A stretch of DNA of 64,000 nucleotides, taken from positions 2,228,001 to 2,292,000 of the forward strand of contig AP019701.1 of NCBI GenBank assembly GCA_006738865.1, in the 5' to 3' direction. Made by a program: the position numbers and the translations under genes. A model generated the notes under the pieces. The model saw only the letters and a list, made by a program, of their open reading frames with translations, was not told where the DNA came from and searched no databases. Source of the stretch: Allostella sp. ATCC 35155. Lineage in GTDB: Bacteria > Pseudomonadota > Alphaproteobacteria > ATCC43930 > Allostellaceae. Each line of letters opens with the position of its first letter. The first letter of the stretch is position 1. Below, piece after piece: positions 42,275 to 50,981 of the stretch.

Positions 42275-43054
42275 TCATGCGTCGCTGCCGCGCTCGCGCC
42301 ATGGGCGGGGCGCGCTGGCGGGATGGCCGAAGTCCCGCGGCGACAGGCCGCCGTGGAACCAGGTGACGAAGCTGTAGATGTCGAACACCGGCAGGCCGAC
42401 ATGGGCCCGCAGGGCGGCCGCGTAGGGCGCCATGTTGGTGCATTCGAGAACGATCGCGCCGATCGCCGGGTCGCTCGCGGCCAGCCTGGCGCCGAATTCA
42501 AGGATGTCCGCCTCGGCCGCCGCGACGTCCATCACGGGCTCGTTCTCGATGATGGCGCGGGTGAACTCGCGCCCGCCGTCGGTGCCCATCACGGGGGTGG
42601 CCGGGTCGACCCCGGCCGCGGCGAGGTGGGCGTCGGTCATGGAGGCGGCGCTGATCGTCAGGATGCCGACCTTGCGGCCGGGCGGCAGCGTCGCCTGCAC
42701 CATCGGCACCTGCATCAGGCTCGAGGTCGCGACCGGGACGCCGACATGGGCGGCGAGCTCGCGCTGGTAGAGCGACAGGAACCCGCAGTTCGTGGTGATG
42801 CCGTCCGCCCCCAGGCGGACCAGTTCGGCGGCCGCTTCGAGGAAGTCCGGCAACAGCCCCTCGGCCTTGCGCCGGACGACCCGGTCGGGCGAGGCCCCGG
42901 ACACCACCTTGTAGAGCACCGGAAACGGCCAGGTGCGGGCATTGCCCATGTCCCCCGGGATGCGCGGAAACTGCGCCTCCAGCATGAGGATGCCGAGGCG
43001 GGCGCCGAAGACCGCCTTGCCGCCATGGGCGATACGCGAACCGGTGGAAGCCAT
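42275..43054 (-). CDS. Aspartate/glutamate racemase family protein
   Basis: The 259-residue protein belongs to the PLP-independent Asp/Glu/hydantoin racemase superfamily, which also includes maleate isomerases and arylmalonate decarboxylases. The two active-site cysteines are present: C90 in 'ITTNCGFL' and C205 in 'VLECTNMAPY'. The N-terminal 'ARLGILMLEAQFPRIPGDMG' is characteristic of a subgroup with unclear substrates. It heads the set racemase, TAXI-TRAP, SDR, aspartate dehydrogenase. Confidence 0.87.
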   Translation of the reverse strand: MASTGSRIAHGGKAVFGARLGILMLEAQFPRIPGDMGNARTWPFPVLYKVVSGASPDRVVRRKAEGLLPDFLEAAAELVRLGADGITTNCGFLSLYQRELAAHVGVPVATSSLMQVPMVQATLPPGRKVGILTISAASMTDAHLAAAGVDPATPVMGTDGGREFTRAIIENEPVMDVAAAEADILEFGARLAASDPAIGAIVLECTNMAPYAAALRAHVGLPVFDIYSFVTWFHGGLSPRDFGHPASAPRPWRERGSDA

Positions 43055-43093
43055 GGATGATCGTCCGATCGGGTTGCCGAAACGGCCGCCAAT

Positions 43094-44674
43094 CTAGAAG
43101 TGCGCCGGTGCCGGGACAATGGCGGCTGGCTCGCCGGCGGCCACGCGCATCGCCGCGTCGACGGCGTCCTCGGAATAGTGCTCCCGGATCAGATCGAGGC
43201 CGGCGGCGGATACCATCCGGTTGGCGGCCTCGTCATCGTGCAGCCGCAGGATCCGCGCCACGATCCTGGAAACCTCGTCGGCAACGAGGCGGCGCAGCAG
43301 CGGCTGCAGCGGAATGCCTTCGGCCGCGACGGTCGTGAGCACGCAGGGCAGCCCGGCGGCCAGGCTGTCGAGCACCTTGCCCTTCAGCCCCGCGCCGAAG
43401 CGGAGCGGCGCCACCGTCAGCCGCACCTCCTGCAGAACGGCGCGGAGATCGTCGACCGGCCCCAGAATGCGCATGCCGGGCGGCGGTACCCGCCGCAGGC
43501 TGTCCGGCGGGTTGCTGCCGACGACGACGCATTCCAGGTCGGGTCGGACCGTGCGGAGCGCCGGGAGGATCTCGCGGCCGATCCAGGACACGGCGTCGAC
43601 GTTCGGGGCATGGTCGAAGCCGCCGACGAACGCGATGCCGCGCCGCCGGCCGAAGTCCGCAGGCGGCGGTGCCGGGACCAGCGACCAGGGGATCGTGTGG
43701 ACCGGGGTCCGCGGCACCGCTTGCCTCAGAAGATCGGTCTCGACGGTCGAATGGGTGATGACCGCGTCGGCGCGCCGCGCCGCGACGAACTCGATCTTCT
43801 TCATGCGCCGGCTGTTGTGCAGCAGGTCCGGGTCGCCGGAGATGGCGGCCTGCCGCTCCAGTCGCAGATGATGCAGGTCGCAGACGCCGTAGAGCAGCCG
43901 CGCCGCCGGGCAATGGCGCCGCACCAGACCGAGATAGGCGTCGGCGCTCGGCCCCCGGTAGAGATAGATCAGCCCGGCCGATGGACCCTGCCGGCGCAGC
44001 ATCTCCTCGATCGAGCCGTAGGCCGGCCAGCCGAGCCAGGCGATGCCATTGTCGGCAAGCGCTGCGAGCGCCCGCGGGTCGGGTGGCGCACCCGCCGCCG
44101 TCAGCCCGACGGACCAGCCCAGGCGGCGGAGGGAGCGCATGTGCGCCATGATGGCCACTGCCCCGGCGTGGCGGGTGGGATCGGGTGCGAACTCGTCGAT
44201 GACGATGGCCCGGGGGGCCCCGGCCTCGCCCGACCGGTCCGCCTCGCGGTCGAGGCGCCGCGCCTGCCAGGCGAGGAACGCAGCCACCGACCGCCGCTCC
44301 TCCGCCGACGCGACGGCGTCGACCGCGCTGGCGACCCTGCGCTTGAGCCGGTCGTCGAAGGCACCGGCGTGATCGAGCCAGATCGGAGAACCGGGAGCGT
44401 GCTCGCCGTCGGGTTCGGCGCGGATCGAGATGCTGTGCCGGCGATCGGCGGAAAGATGGCTGGGAAAGCGGAACTCGAACGCATGACGGCCGTCGCCGAT
44501 GCCGGCTCTCTCGAGGTCTTCGCGATAGCGGTCGGCCCGCACGCGTGCGACGGGGTGCCCGTCGACCGTGATGCGGAGCACGACGCCGCTGTCGGGATCG
44601 CCCGGCCGGTGGACCCAACCGGAAATGCCATAGCGCGTCGCGCGGTCGATGGACCCTTGCAGAGGTTCTGCCAT
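43094..44674 (-). CDS. Glycosyltransferase (GT4-like) with N-terminal accessory domain
   Basis: The 526-residue protein has two parts. Residues about 7-75 form a small beta domain ('YGISGWVHRPGDPDSGVVL', 'VARVRADRYREDLERAGIGDG'), a module I recall being attached to sugar and polysaccharide enzymes. The rest resembles a GT-B glycosyltransferase, with 'RRGIAFVGGFDHAPNVDAVS' at about 345-365, 'MRILGPVDDLRAVL' and 'VAPLRFGAGLKGKVLDSLAA', then 'PCVLTTVAAEGIPL'. The acceptor is unknown. It is divergent from the aconitase X genes and not clearly linked to them. Confidence 0.85.
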   Translation of the reverse strand: MAEPLQGSIDRATRYGISGWVHRPGDPDSGVVLRITVDGHPVARVRADRYREDLERAGIGDGRHAFEFRFPSHLSADRRHSISIRAEPDGEHAPGSPIWLDHAGAFDDRLKRRVASAVDAVASAEERRSVAAFLAWQARRLDREADRSGEAGAPRAIVIDEFAPDPTRHAGAVAIMAHMRSLRRLGWSVGLTAAGAPPDPRALAALADNGIAWLGWPAYGSIEEMLRRQGPSAGLIYLYRGPSADAYLGLVRRHCPAARLLYGVCDLHHLRLERQAAISGDPDLLHNSRRMKKIEFVAARRADAVITHSTVETDLLRQAVPRTPVHTIPWSLVPAPPPADFGRRRGIAFVGGFDHAPNVDAVSWIGREILPALRTVRPDLECVVVGSNPPDSLRRVPPPGMRILGPVDDLRAVLQEVRLTVAPLRFGAGLKGKVLDSLAAGLPCVLTTVAAEGIPLQPLLRRLVADEVSRIVARILRLHDDEAANRMVSAAGLDLIREHYSEDAVDAAMRVAAGEPAAIVPAPAHF

Positions 44675-44807
44675 GCTCGTGCCTCAGCCTCCGGCCGGGT
44701 GAAGGAAAAGCCTCTAGCACGCGATTGGCATCTCGACCCGTCGACGTCTCGAGTCTGGGCGGACCGCGGCCCCGCGGCTATCCTCGCAGCACTGGGGAGG
44801 ATGCGGC

Positions 44808-46082
44808 ATGCGATTGACGGCAGCGGAACAGCGAATGCTCGACGGCGGCGACGGGCCGGCGAAGCAGAAGGCGATGGCGGGGCTGGTCCAGCTCGGCCGC
44901 GCCTTCGGGGCCGAGCGGATGGTGGAGATCGGCTATGCCCACATCCATGCCGGCATGGCGCTCTATCTTCACGACGTCGAGCTGATGGAGGATCTGGCCG
45001 AGCTCGGCGCCACCATGGCGGTGCCGTCCTCCGTCAACATCGCCAATGCCGACACCGTCAACTGGCAGGCAACCGGCGCGCCGGAGAAGTTGGCGCGCCT
45101 GCAGCAGCGCGCGGCCGACGCGCAGAATCGCATGGGCGCCGCCTGCACCTTCACCTGCACGCCCTACTGGGCCGGCCACTGGCCGACCTGGAACACGCAC
45201 ATGACCTCGATCGAATCGACGGTCACCATCTTCTGCAACTCGGTCCTCGGTGCCCGCAGCAACCGCGACGGCTTCTTCGCGGTCTATGCCGGGATCACCG
45301 GCCGCTATCCGCTCTTCGGCTATCATCTCGACGAGAACCGGCGCGGCACGCACCTGGTGCGGGTCGACACGCCGCTGCGCTCGATCACCGACTTCTCGGC
45401 GCTTGGCTTTCATGTCGGCCGTATCGTCGGCGAGGGCGTGCCCGTCTTCGAAGGCTTCGAGCGCCGGCCGAGTCTCGACGAACTCGACGCGCTGGGGGCC
45501 GCGCTGGCCACTTCCGGCGGCGTCGCGCTCTTCATCGTTCCGGGCGTCACGCCGCCCTATGCGACGGCGGCGCAGGCCTTCGGCGGCCGCGTGCCGGACG
45601 AGGCGGTGGACGCGCGCCGGGCCGACCTCGACGCCGTCTACGACTATTTCTGCACCCGCGACGACGGGGTCTTCGACATCGTCCATGTCGGCTGCCCGCA
45701 TGCCTCCTTCGAGGAGATGAAGGAGTATGGGCGTCTGCTCGACGGCCGCCGGATCGCCGACGGCATGGAGCTGTGGGTAACGACCAGCCGGCCGGTGCGC
45801 CGCATGGCCGAGGAAGCCGGCATCGTGCGGACGCTGGAGCGGGCAGGGGCCAAGGTGATCTCCGACACCTGTCCGATTTCCTGCCACTTCGCCCGCACCG
45901 TGTCGCCCGATCCCGAACTGGGGGTCGTGCCGCCGCCCCTGCGGGCGATCGTCGTGGATTCGGCCAAGCAGGCGAAGTACGTCCGCGACATGATCCGCTG
46001 CGACACGCTGCTGACCGGCACTGCGGAGGCCATCGAGACGGCGCTCACCGGGCGCTTCGTCCGCCACGGGAGGGCGGCATGA
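44808..46082 (+). CDS. Aconitase X catalytic (large) subunit
   Basis: Aconitase X enzymes are iron-sulfur dehydratases; characterised bacterial members dehydrate cis-3-hydroxy-L-proline. The 424-residue protein shows 'IGYAHIHAGMALYLHDVELM', 'MAVPSSVNIANADTVNW', 'CTFTCTPYW', 'CNSVLGARSNRDG', 'VGCPHASFEE' and 'SDTCPISCHFA'. Candidate cluster ligands are C113, C296 and C355. It overlaps the small subunit gene by ATGA. The substrate is inferred only from the family; neighbours do not include a clear proline-pathway reductase. Confidence 0.9.
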   Translation: MRLTAAEQRMLDGGDGPAKQKAMAGLVQLGRAFGAERMVEIGYAHIHAGMALYLHDVELMEDLAELGATMAVPSSVNIANADTVNWQATGAPEKLARLQQRAADAQNRMGAACTFTCTPYWAGHWPTWNTHMTSIESTVTIFCNSVLGARSNRDGFFAVYAGITGRYPLFGYHLDENRRGTHLVRVDTPLRSITDFSALGFHVGRIVGEGVPVFEGFERRPSLDELDALGAALATSGGVALFIVPGVTPPYATAAQAFGGRVPDEAVDARRADLDAVYDYFCTRDDGVFDIVHVGCPHASFEEMKEYGRLLDGRRIADGMELWVTTSRPVRRMAEEAGIVRTLERAGAKVISDTCPISCHFARTVSPDPELGVVPPPLRAIVVDSAKQAKYVRDMIRCDTLLTGTAEAIETALTGRFVRHGRAA

Positions 46083-46489
46083 CGGGCTCCATCCGCGGGC
46101 GCGGCATCGTCGAGGGCCAGGCCTCCGGCCCGGTCCTGATCGCCGCGGAGGCGATCTCGTTCCTCGGCGACGTCGACATCAACACCGGCGCCATCGTCGG
46201 CGACCTGCCCAGTGTCCATGGCCGGTCGGTCAAGGGCACGGTGCTGGTCTTTCCCTACAGTCGCGGATCGGCCGGTGCCTGGCGCTTCCTCTACCAGCTG
46301 TTCAAGCACGGCAACCACCCGGTCGCGATCGTGACGCGTGACAGCCCGGACCCCAGCGTCGTGCAGGGCGCGATCCTGGCCGGCATCCCGATCGTGTCGG
46401 ACGTGCCGCAGTCCTTCTGGGGCAACATGCGTGACGGCGAGACAATCGCGGTCGACGGCACTTCGGGCGAGGTGAAGGCGATCGACTAG
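46079..46489 (+). CDS. Aconitase X swivel (small) subunit, DUF126
   Basis: The 136-residue DUF126 protein is the swivelling domain of two-subunit aconitase X. Visible marks are 'GRGIVEGQASGPVLIAAEAI', 'SFLGDVDINTGAIVGD', and 'FPYSRGSAGAW' (the Ser is a likely substrate-contact residue), then 'SDVPQSFWGNMRDGETI'. It is translationally coupled to the large subunit by a 4-nt overlap. Its stop lies in a CTAG shared with the convergent HPP/CBS gene. Confidence 0.9.
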   Translation: MTGSIRGRGIVEGQASGPVLIAAEAISFLGDVDINTGAIVGDLPSVHGRSVKGTVLVFPYSRGSAGAWRFLYQLFKHGNHPVAIVTRDSPDPSVVQGAILAGIPIVSDVPQSFWGNMRDGETIAVDGTSGEVKAID

Positions 46490-47613
46490 ATATCGGCGGC
46501 CGGGCCGCCGGGCGGCTCGCTGCGCGCGGCGCTGTGCGACAGCACCGCCAGGAGGTCGGTCTGGGTGACGACGCCGAGGATGCGCCCGTCCTCGTCGACC
46601 ACCGTCACGGCATGGGTGCGGCCGTCGGTCAGCAGGTCCGTCAGGTCGATGGCCGGGCGGTCGGGCGGGCAGGTGACGGGCGGCGACATCAGTTCGGCGA
46701 CCCGCACGCCCGCGCCGAACAGCTCGCGCAGCCCGACCGTGCCGGCGATGCGGCCGTCCGGGCCGAGGACCGGCAGGGCCCGCATGCCGTGCCGCAGCAG
46801 GATGTCGCGCGCCGTGTCCGGCTGGGTGTCGCAGCCGACGGTGATGACGTCGCGCGACATGATCTCGCCGCACGCGGGAAGGGAATGGCTGCGCTCGAGC
46901 GCGCGCAGCTCGACCCGGCGCAACAGCCGTTCGAGTTGACGCGGATCGATGTCGAAGGTCTCGCCGAGATCGGCGAGGGCCGCGTCGATGTCCTCCGCAC
47001 GGAAGCCCACCCGCTGCCGGGACGGCGGATCGGCCGTGTCCGGCCGGACCGGCGCCGCCTCGTCGACATAGGGCCAGCTTCGGCCCGACAGCCGGTGGAA
47101 GATCCATCCCGAGGCCAGCAGCACGAGGCAGTTCGGCGCGACCGGCAGCAGCGGGAAGAGGAACCCGGCGTCGGCCGCCTCCGGCCCGCCGAGGATCGCC
47201 GTCAGGGCGACGGCCGCGCCCGGCGGATGCAGGCAGCCCGCCAGCGACATCGCGCCGATCGCCAGCGTGACGGCGAGCCCCGCGGCAAGGGCCGGGTCGT
47301 GGATCCAGCGGCCGACGGCGGCACCGACCAGCGCGGACAGGATGTTGCCGCCGAGCAGGGGCCAGGGCTGGGCCATGGGGCTTGCCGGCACGACGAACAG
47401 CAGGACCGTGGCGGCCCCCATCGGCGCGACCATCATCGGCACATGGATGCCCGGATCGAGGATCGCCGCGGTGACGAGCCAGGTCAGGGCGATGCTGACC
47501 AGGGCGCCGCAGCAGGCGACGACGCGCTCGCGCAGGCTGGCGCCGGCCAGGATCGGGACGAACAGCCGAAACGCGGTCGGGCGTGACGGGCGGCGATGAC
47601 GAATTGGTGACAT
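46486..47613 (-). CDS. HPP family membrane protein with C-terminal CBS domains
   Basis: The 375-residue protein has an HPP transmembrane domain (about residues 20-185, four or five helices, with 'MVAPMGAATVLLFVVPASP', 'PLLGGNILSALVGAAVG' and the namesake motif 'CLHPPGAAVALTAILGG'), then two CBS repeats (about 245-365). CBS pairs sense adenylates; some HPP proteins transport nitrite. The start at 47613 lacks a clear ribosome site, and an ATG at 47655 would add 14 residues. The substrate is unknown. Confidence 0.88.
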   Translation of the reverse strand: MSPIRHRRPSRPTAFRLFVPILAGASLRERVVACCGALVSIALTWLVTAAILDPGIHVPMMVAPMGAATVLLFVVPASPMAQPWPLLGGNILSALVGAAVGRWIHDPALAAGLAVTLAIGAMSLAGCLHPPGAAVALTAILGGPEAADAGFLFPLLPVAPNCLVLLASGWIFHRLSGRSWPYVDEAAPVRPDTADPPSRQRVGFRAEDIDAALADLGETFDIDPRQLERLLRRVELRALERSHSLPACGEIMSRDVITVGCDTQPDTARDILLRHGMRALPVLGPDGRIAGTVGLRELFGAGVRVAELMSPPVTCPPDRPAIDLTDLLTDGRTHAVTVVDEDGRILGVVTQTDLLAVLSHSAARSEPPGGPAADI

Positions 47614-47748
47614 CAGACTTGGGAGAATAGACGCCCGGCCTGCGCCGGCCCACATGATTTGGCGACGGCCCGTCCCGGTGCGGCCGCCCGGAACGTGCCG
47701 GCGCGGCCGGCCGGTCCGCCCATCTCGGGCCGATGAAAGGATCAGCGA

Positions 47749-48180
47749 ATGAAGATCACCAAGACCGCGTCCGCCCAGTGGATGGGCGGATTGAAGGACG
47801 GCAAGGGCAGCCTTTCGACCGAGAGCGGAGCCCTGTCCGGCCACCCCTACGGCTTCAACACGCGCTTCGAAGGCGTCAAGGGCACCAATCCCGAGGAACT
47901 GCTGGGCGCTGCCCATGCCGGCTGCTTCACCATGGCGCTGTCCCTGATCCTGGGCGAGGCCGGACTGACGGCCGAGCGCATGGACACGACCGCCCGGGTG
48001 ACCCTGGAGAAGCAGGATTCCGGCTTCGCCATCACCGCCGTCCATCTGACGCTGAAGGCGAAGGTGCCGGGCGCCGACGCGGCGCAGTTCGCCGAACTGG
48101 CCGACAAGGCGAAGGCCGGCTGCCCGGTTTCCAAGGTGCTGAACGCGGCGATCAGCCTCGACGCCTCGCTCGAGGACTGA
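47749..48180 (+). CDS. OsmC family peroxiredoxin-like protein
   Basis: OsmC proteins reduce organic hydroperoxides with two cysteines. The 143-residue product has C59 in 'AAHAGCFTMALS' and C125 in 'KAGCPVSKVLNAAI', the expected pair. 'SGHPYGFNTRFEG' and 'TNPEELLGAAHA' are typical of the OsmC subgroup. The ATG at 47749 has GAAAGGA upstream. It stands alone between the HPP gene and an ABC transporter remnant. Confidence 0.94.
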   Translation: MKITKTASAQWMGGLKDGKGSLSTESGALSGHPYGFNTRFEGVKGTNPEELLGAAHAGCFTMALSLILGEAGLTAERMDTTARVTLEKQDSGFAITAVHLTLKAKVPGADAAQFAELADKAKAGCPVSKVLNAAISLDASLED

Positions 48181-48212
48181 CGGTCGGCGTCCGTGGCCGG
48201 CCCGCGCCTCCG

Positions 48213-48486
48213 CGTCGATCCCGGTGCGGTCGGCCGCCCGGCCGGCCACCACGCACAGGATCGTCGTCTTGCCGCAGCCCGAACGGCCGTTCACCAGCGA
48301 AACGAAGCCGAGCTTGCCGGCGTCAGCCTCGGTTTCGATGCGGGTGAAGACACGCGCGCACGATGTCGACCTTCGCGCCCGGAAACTTCTTGTTGAACTC
48401 TTTCATGTCGATCCGCTCGCCGGCGAGCGCCGTCGCGGTGCAGAGGACGAGCTTGCTCTCCTCGTCGGCGGCGTCGACCAGCAGCC
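48213..48486 (-). pseudogene. Fused remnants of an iron(III)-type ABC transporter (binding protein and ATPase pieces)
   Basis: Reading the minus strand, a binding-protein N-terminal region is visible: 'DEESKLVLCTATALAGERID', then 'EFNKKFPGAKVDIVRA', then after a one-base frame change near 48350 'FTRIETEADAGKLG'. It runs directly into an ATPase P-loop segment, 'FVSLVNGRSGCGKTTILCVV', ending about 48213. No start, signal peptide, Walker B or other transporter part survives. A permease remnant lies at 50982-51245. Within this 571-nt gap nothing else is visible from 48487 to 48751. Confidence 0.7.
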
Positions 48487-48751
48487 CAGGGGCAGCATTC
48501 CTGCGCCGCCGCGCGGCCGTCGATGACAAGTGGCGCCAGCCCCGGCAAGGTATTGGGCAGGATATCCGGTTTCCTGGACGATAGCCCCGGCCGCTCCTCC
48601 GGATGCATTGTCAGGCGGTACCCTCGAGGGCGAGCCCGGGCAGTCGGCTGTGGACCGCTGCGGCTTGGCCGTTCCGTGCGAATGCGCGGTGGATCCACAA
48701 CCCTCCGCGAATTGCCTTGCGAACATGCGATCAGGAAACGGGAAGGAAGCG

Positions 48752-49969
48752 ATGACGGCCGAGACCACCCCCAGCTCCGAGCCCGCCCTGCCGCTCTCCG
48801 GCGTCCGGGTCGTCGATCTGTCCTGCTTCCTGGCGGCGCCCATCGCGTCGATGTTCATGGCCGATTTCGGCGCCGACGTGGTCAAGGTCGAGCGCCCGGA
48901 CACCGGCGACGAAATGCGCTACTGGGGCAACGACAAGGACGGGGTCGGCCTCTATTACAAGGTCATCAACCGCAACAAGCGGTCGGTCACCATCGACATG
49001 CGGACGCCCTTCGGCGTCGAGGCCGTCAAGCGGCTGGTCCGGGACGCCGACATCGTCTGCGAGAACTTCCGGCCGGGCACGCTGGAGCGCTGGGGCATCG
49101 GCTGGGACGTGCTGTCGGCAATCAACCCGAAGCTGGTCATGCTGCGCATCACCGGGTTCGGGCAGACCGGCCCGAATCGCTCGCGCCCCGGCTTCGGCAC
49201 GCTGGCCGAGGCCTATAGCGGCTTCGCCTTCACCAACGGTTATCCGGACCGGCCGCCGATCCTGCCGTCGTTCGGGCTGGCCGATTCGACGGCCGGGCTG
49301 ATGGGCGCCTATCTCTGCATGGTCGCGCTGCAGGGGCGGGCCAACAATGGCGGCCGCGGGCAGTACATCGACCTTGCCCTCTACGAGCCGCTCTTCACGC
49401 TGATGGGGCCGCACGCGGTCAATTTCGACCAACTCGGCATCGTCCAGGAGCGCACCGGCAGCCTGCACAACTTCACCGCGCCGCGGAACTGCTACCGCAC
49501 CCGCGACGGCCGCTACGTCGCCATCGCCGGCGCCGCGCAGTCGACTTTCGAGCGCATGTGCGAGGCGCTGGAGATCCCGGACGTGCCGAAGGATCCGCGC
49601 TTCCTCAACAACCGGCTGCGCCTGACCAACGTCCATGCGCTCGATGCCGTCATGGCCGAAGCCATCGCCGCGCTCGACTATGACGAGATGCTGCAACGCT
49701 TCCTCAAGGCTGACGCGACCGTGGCGCCGGTCAACGACATCCGCCAGATCTACGAGGATCCGCACTATCAGGCGCGCGAGAACATCGTCACGGTGCCGGA
49801 CCCCGAACTCGGCTCCGTGCGCTTCCAGAACGTGGTCGGCAAGCTGTCGGACACGCCCGGCCGCGTCGCCCATGCCGGCCCCAGGCTCGGCATCCACAAT
49901 CGCGAGGTCCTGATCGGCGAACTCGGCTTCACCGAGGACGAGATCCGCGCGGCCGGGCTCGCGATCTGA
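48752..49969 (+). CDS. CaiB/BaiF family CoA-transferase
   Basis: Class III CoA-transferases move CoA between carboxylic acids through an aspartyl-CoA anhydride. The 405-residue protein has 'VVDLSCFLAAPIASMFMADF', 'GADVVKVERPDTGDEMR', 'RSVTIDMRTPFG', and nucleophile D178 in 'SFGLADSTAGLMGAY'. 'GRGQYIDLALYEPLF' completes the domain. The ATG at 48752 follows GGAAGGA. It is 13 nt before the lyase gene, so the two probably activate and cleave the same acid, perhaps one imported by the TTT system downstream. Confidence 0.92.
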   Translation: MTAETTPSSEPALPLSGVRVVDLSCFLAAPIASMFMADFGADVVKVERPDTGDEMRYWGNDKDGVGLYYKVINRNKRSVTIDMRTPFGVEAVKRLVRDADIVCENFRPGTLERWGIGWDVLSAINPKLVMLRITGFGQTGPNRSRPGFGTLAEAYSGFAFTNGYPDRPPILPSFGLADSTAGLMGAYLCMVALQGRANNGGRGQYIDLALYEPLFTLMGPHAVNFDQLGIVQERTGSLHNFTAPRNCYRTRDGRYVAIAGAAQSTFERMCEALEIPDVPKDPRFLNNRLRLTNVHALDAVMAEAIAALDYDEMLQRFLKADATVAPVNDIRQIYEDPHYQARENIVTVPDPELGSVRFQNVVGKLSDTPGRVAHAGPRLGIHNREVLIGELGFTEDEIRAAGLAI

Positions 49970-49982
49970 AGGGAATGCGGCA

Positions 49983-50939
49983 ATGCTGAACCTTCCCGAC
50001 CGCCTGACGGTCGTTGACGTCTCCGCCCGCGACGGGCTGCAGAGCTTCCATCGCTGGGTCGACACCGACGTCAAGGTGGCGATGGTCGACCGGCTGTCCG
50101 ATGCCGGGTTCCCGGTGATCGAGGTCACCAACTTCGCCCATCCGCGGGTCATCCCGCACCTCAAGGACGCCGAGGCGGTGATGGAGCGCATCCGCCGCCG
50201 GCCGGGCACGGTCTATCGCGGCCAGGCGCCGAACCCGCGCGGCGCGCAGCGGGCCGTCGCCGCACGGGTGGACGAGGTTCTGGGCCTCATCACCGCGAGC
50301 GAGGCCTACAACCGCAAGAACCAGAACATGACGATCGCCGAGGGCGTGGACGCGGCGATCGAGACCTTCCGCATCGCGGACGCCGCCGGCGTGCCGTTCC
50401 TGCTGGCGATCGGGATGTCGTTCTGGTGCGCCTATGACGGCCTCATCCCCGAGGAGCGGGTGCTCGACCTGATCGGTCGCTTCCGCGACGCCGGCATCCG
50501 ACGCTTCTACCTCGCGGGTTCGCTCGGGATGGAGGATCCGCGCCATGTCGGGCGGCTGTTCCGCCGCATCCTCGACCGCCATCCGGATGTCGAGCTCGGC
50601 TTCCACGTCCACAACCTGGCGGGCACGGGGACGGCCAACATCCTGGCCGCGATCGACGGCGGCGCCAGCTTCGTCGAGGGCAGCATCTGCGGCATCGGCG
50701 GCGGCATCATGACGCCGACCTCGATGGTCTCGGTCGGCAACCTGCCGACGGAGGACATCGTCCACATGCTGAACGGCATGGGCATCGACACCGGCGTCTC
50801 GACCGAGGCGGCGGTGGCCGCCGCCGGCGACATCGCGGAACTGCTGGGCATCGAGCCGCGAAGCCACGTCGTCCATGCCGGCACGCGGGAGCGGATCATG
50901 CGTTCGGCCGCGCTGCACGGGCGCGACCATCCGATGTGA
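49983..50939 (+). CDS. HMG-CoA-lyase-like enzyme (DRE-TIM family)
   Basis: The 318-residue TIM-barrel protein belongs to the hydroxymethylglutaryl-CoA lyase branch and would split a 3-hydroxyacyl-CoA. R16 and D17 in 'SARDGLQ' are conserved, and the metal pair H208 and H210 is present, but as HVHN where classic lyases have HxHD. The cysteine loop GGCPYA of true HMG-CoA lyases is replaced by 'GIGGGIMTP', although 'EGSICGIGG' places a Cys nearby. It may therefore act on a different 3-hydroxyacyl-CoA. It is co-transcribed with the CoA-transferase. Confidence 0.87.
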   Translation: MLNLPDRLTVVDVSARDGLQSFHRWVDTDVKVAMVDRLSDAGFPVIEVTNFAHPRVIPHLKDAEAVMERIRRRPGTVYRGQAPNPRGAQRAVAARVDEVLGLITASEAYNRKNQNMTIAEGVDAAIETFRIADAAGVPFLLAIGMSFWCAYDGLIPEERVLDLIGRFRDAGIRRFYLAGSLGMEDPRHVGRLFRRILDRHPDVELGFHVHNLAGTGTANILAAIDGGASFVEGSICGIGGGIMTPTSMVSVGNLPTEDIVHMLNGMGIDTGVSTEAAVAAAGDIAELLGIEPRSHVVHAGTRERIMRSAALHGRDHPM

Positions 50940-50981
50940 CGGCGCCCGAGACGCCGGCCCGCAACGACGGGCGGCGAACGC

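Noticed and set aside
38884-42366. A 1160-codon plus-strand open frame opposite the TRAP genes
   Set aside because: It is antisense to the SDR, TRAP permease and TAXI genes, all of which have clear family motifs and signal or membrane segments in the right places.
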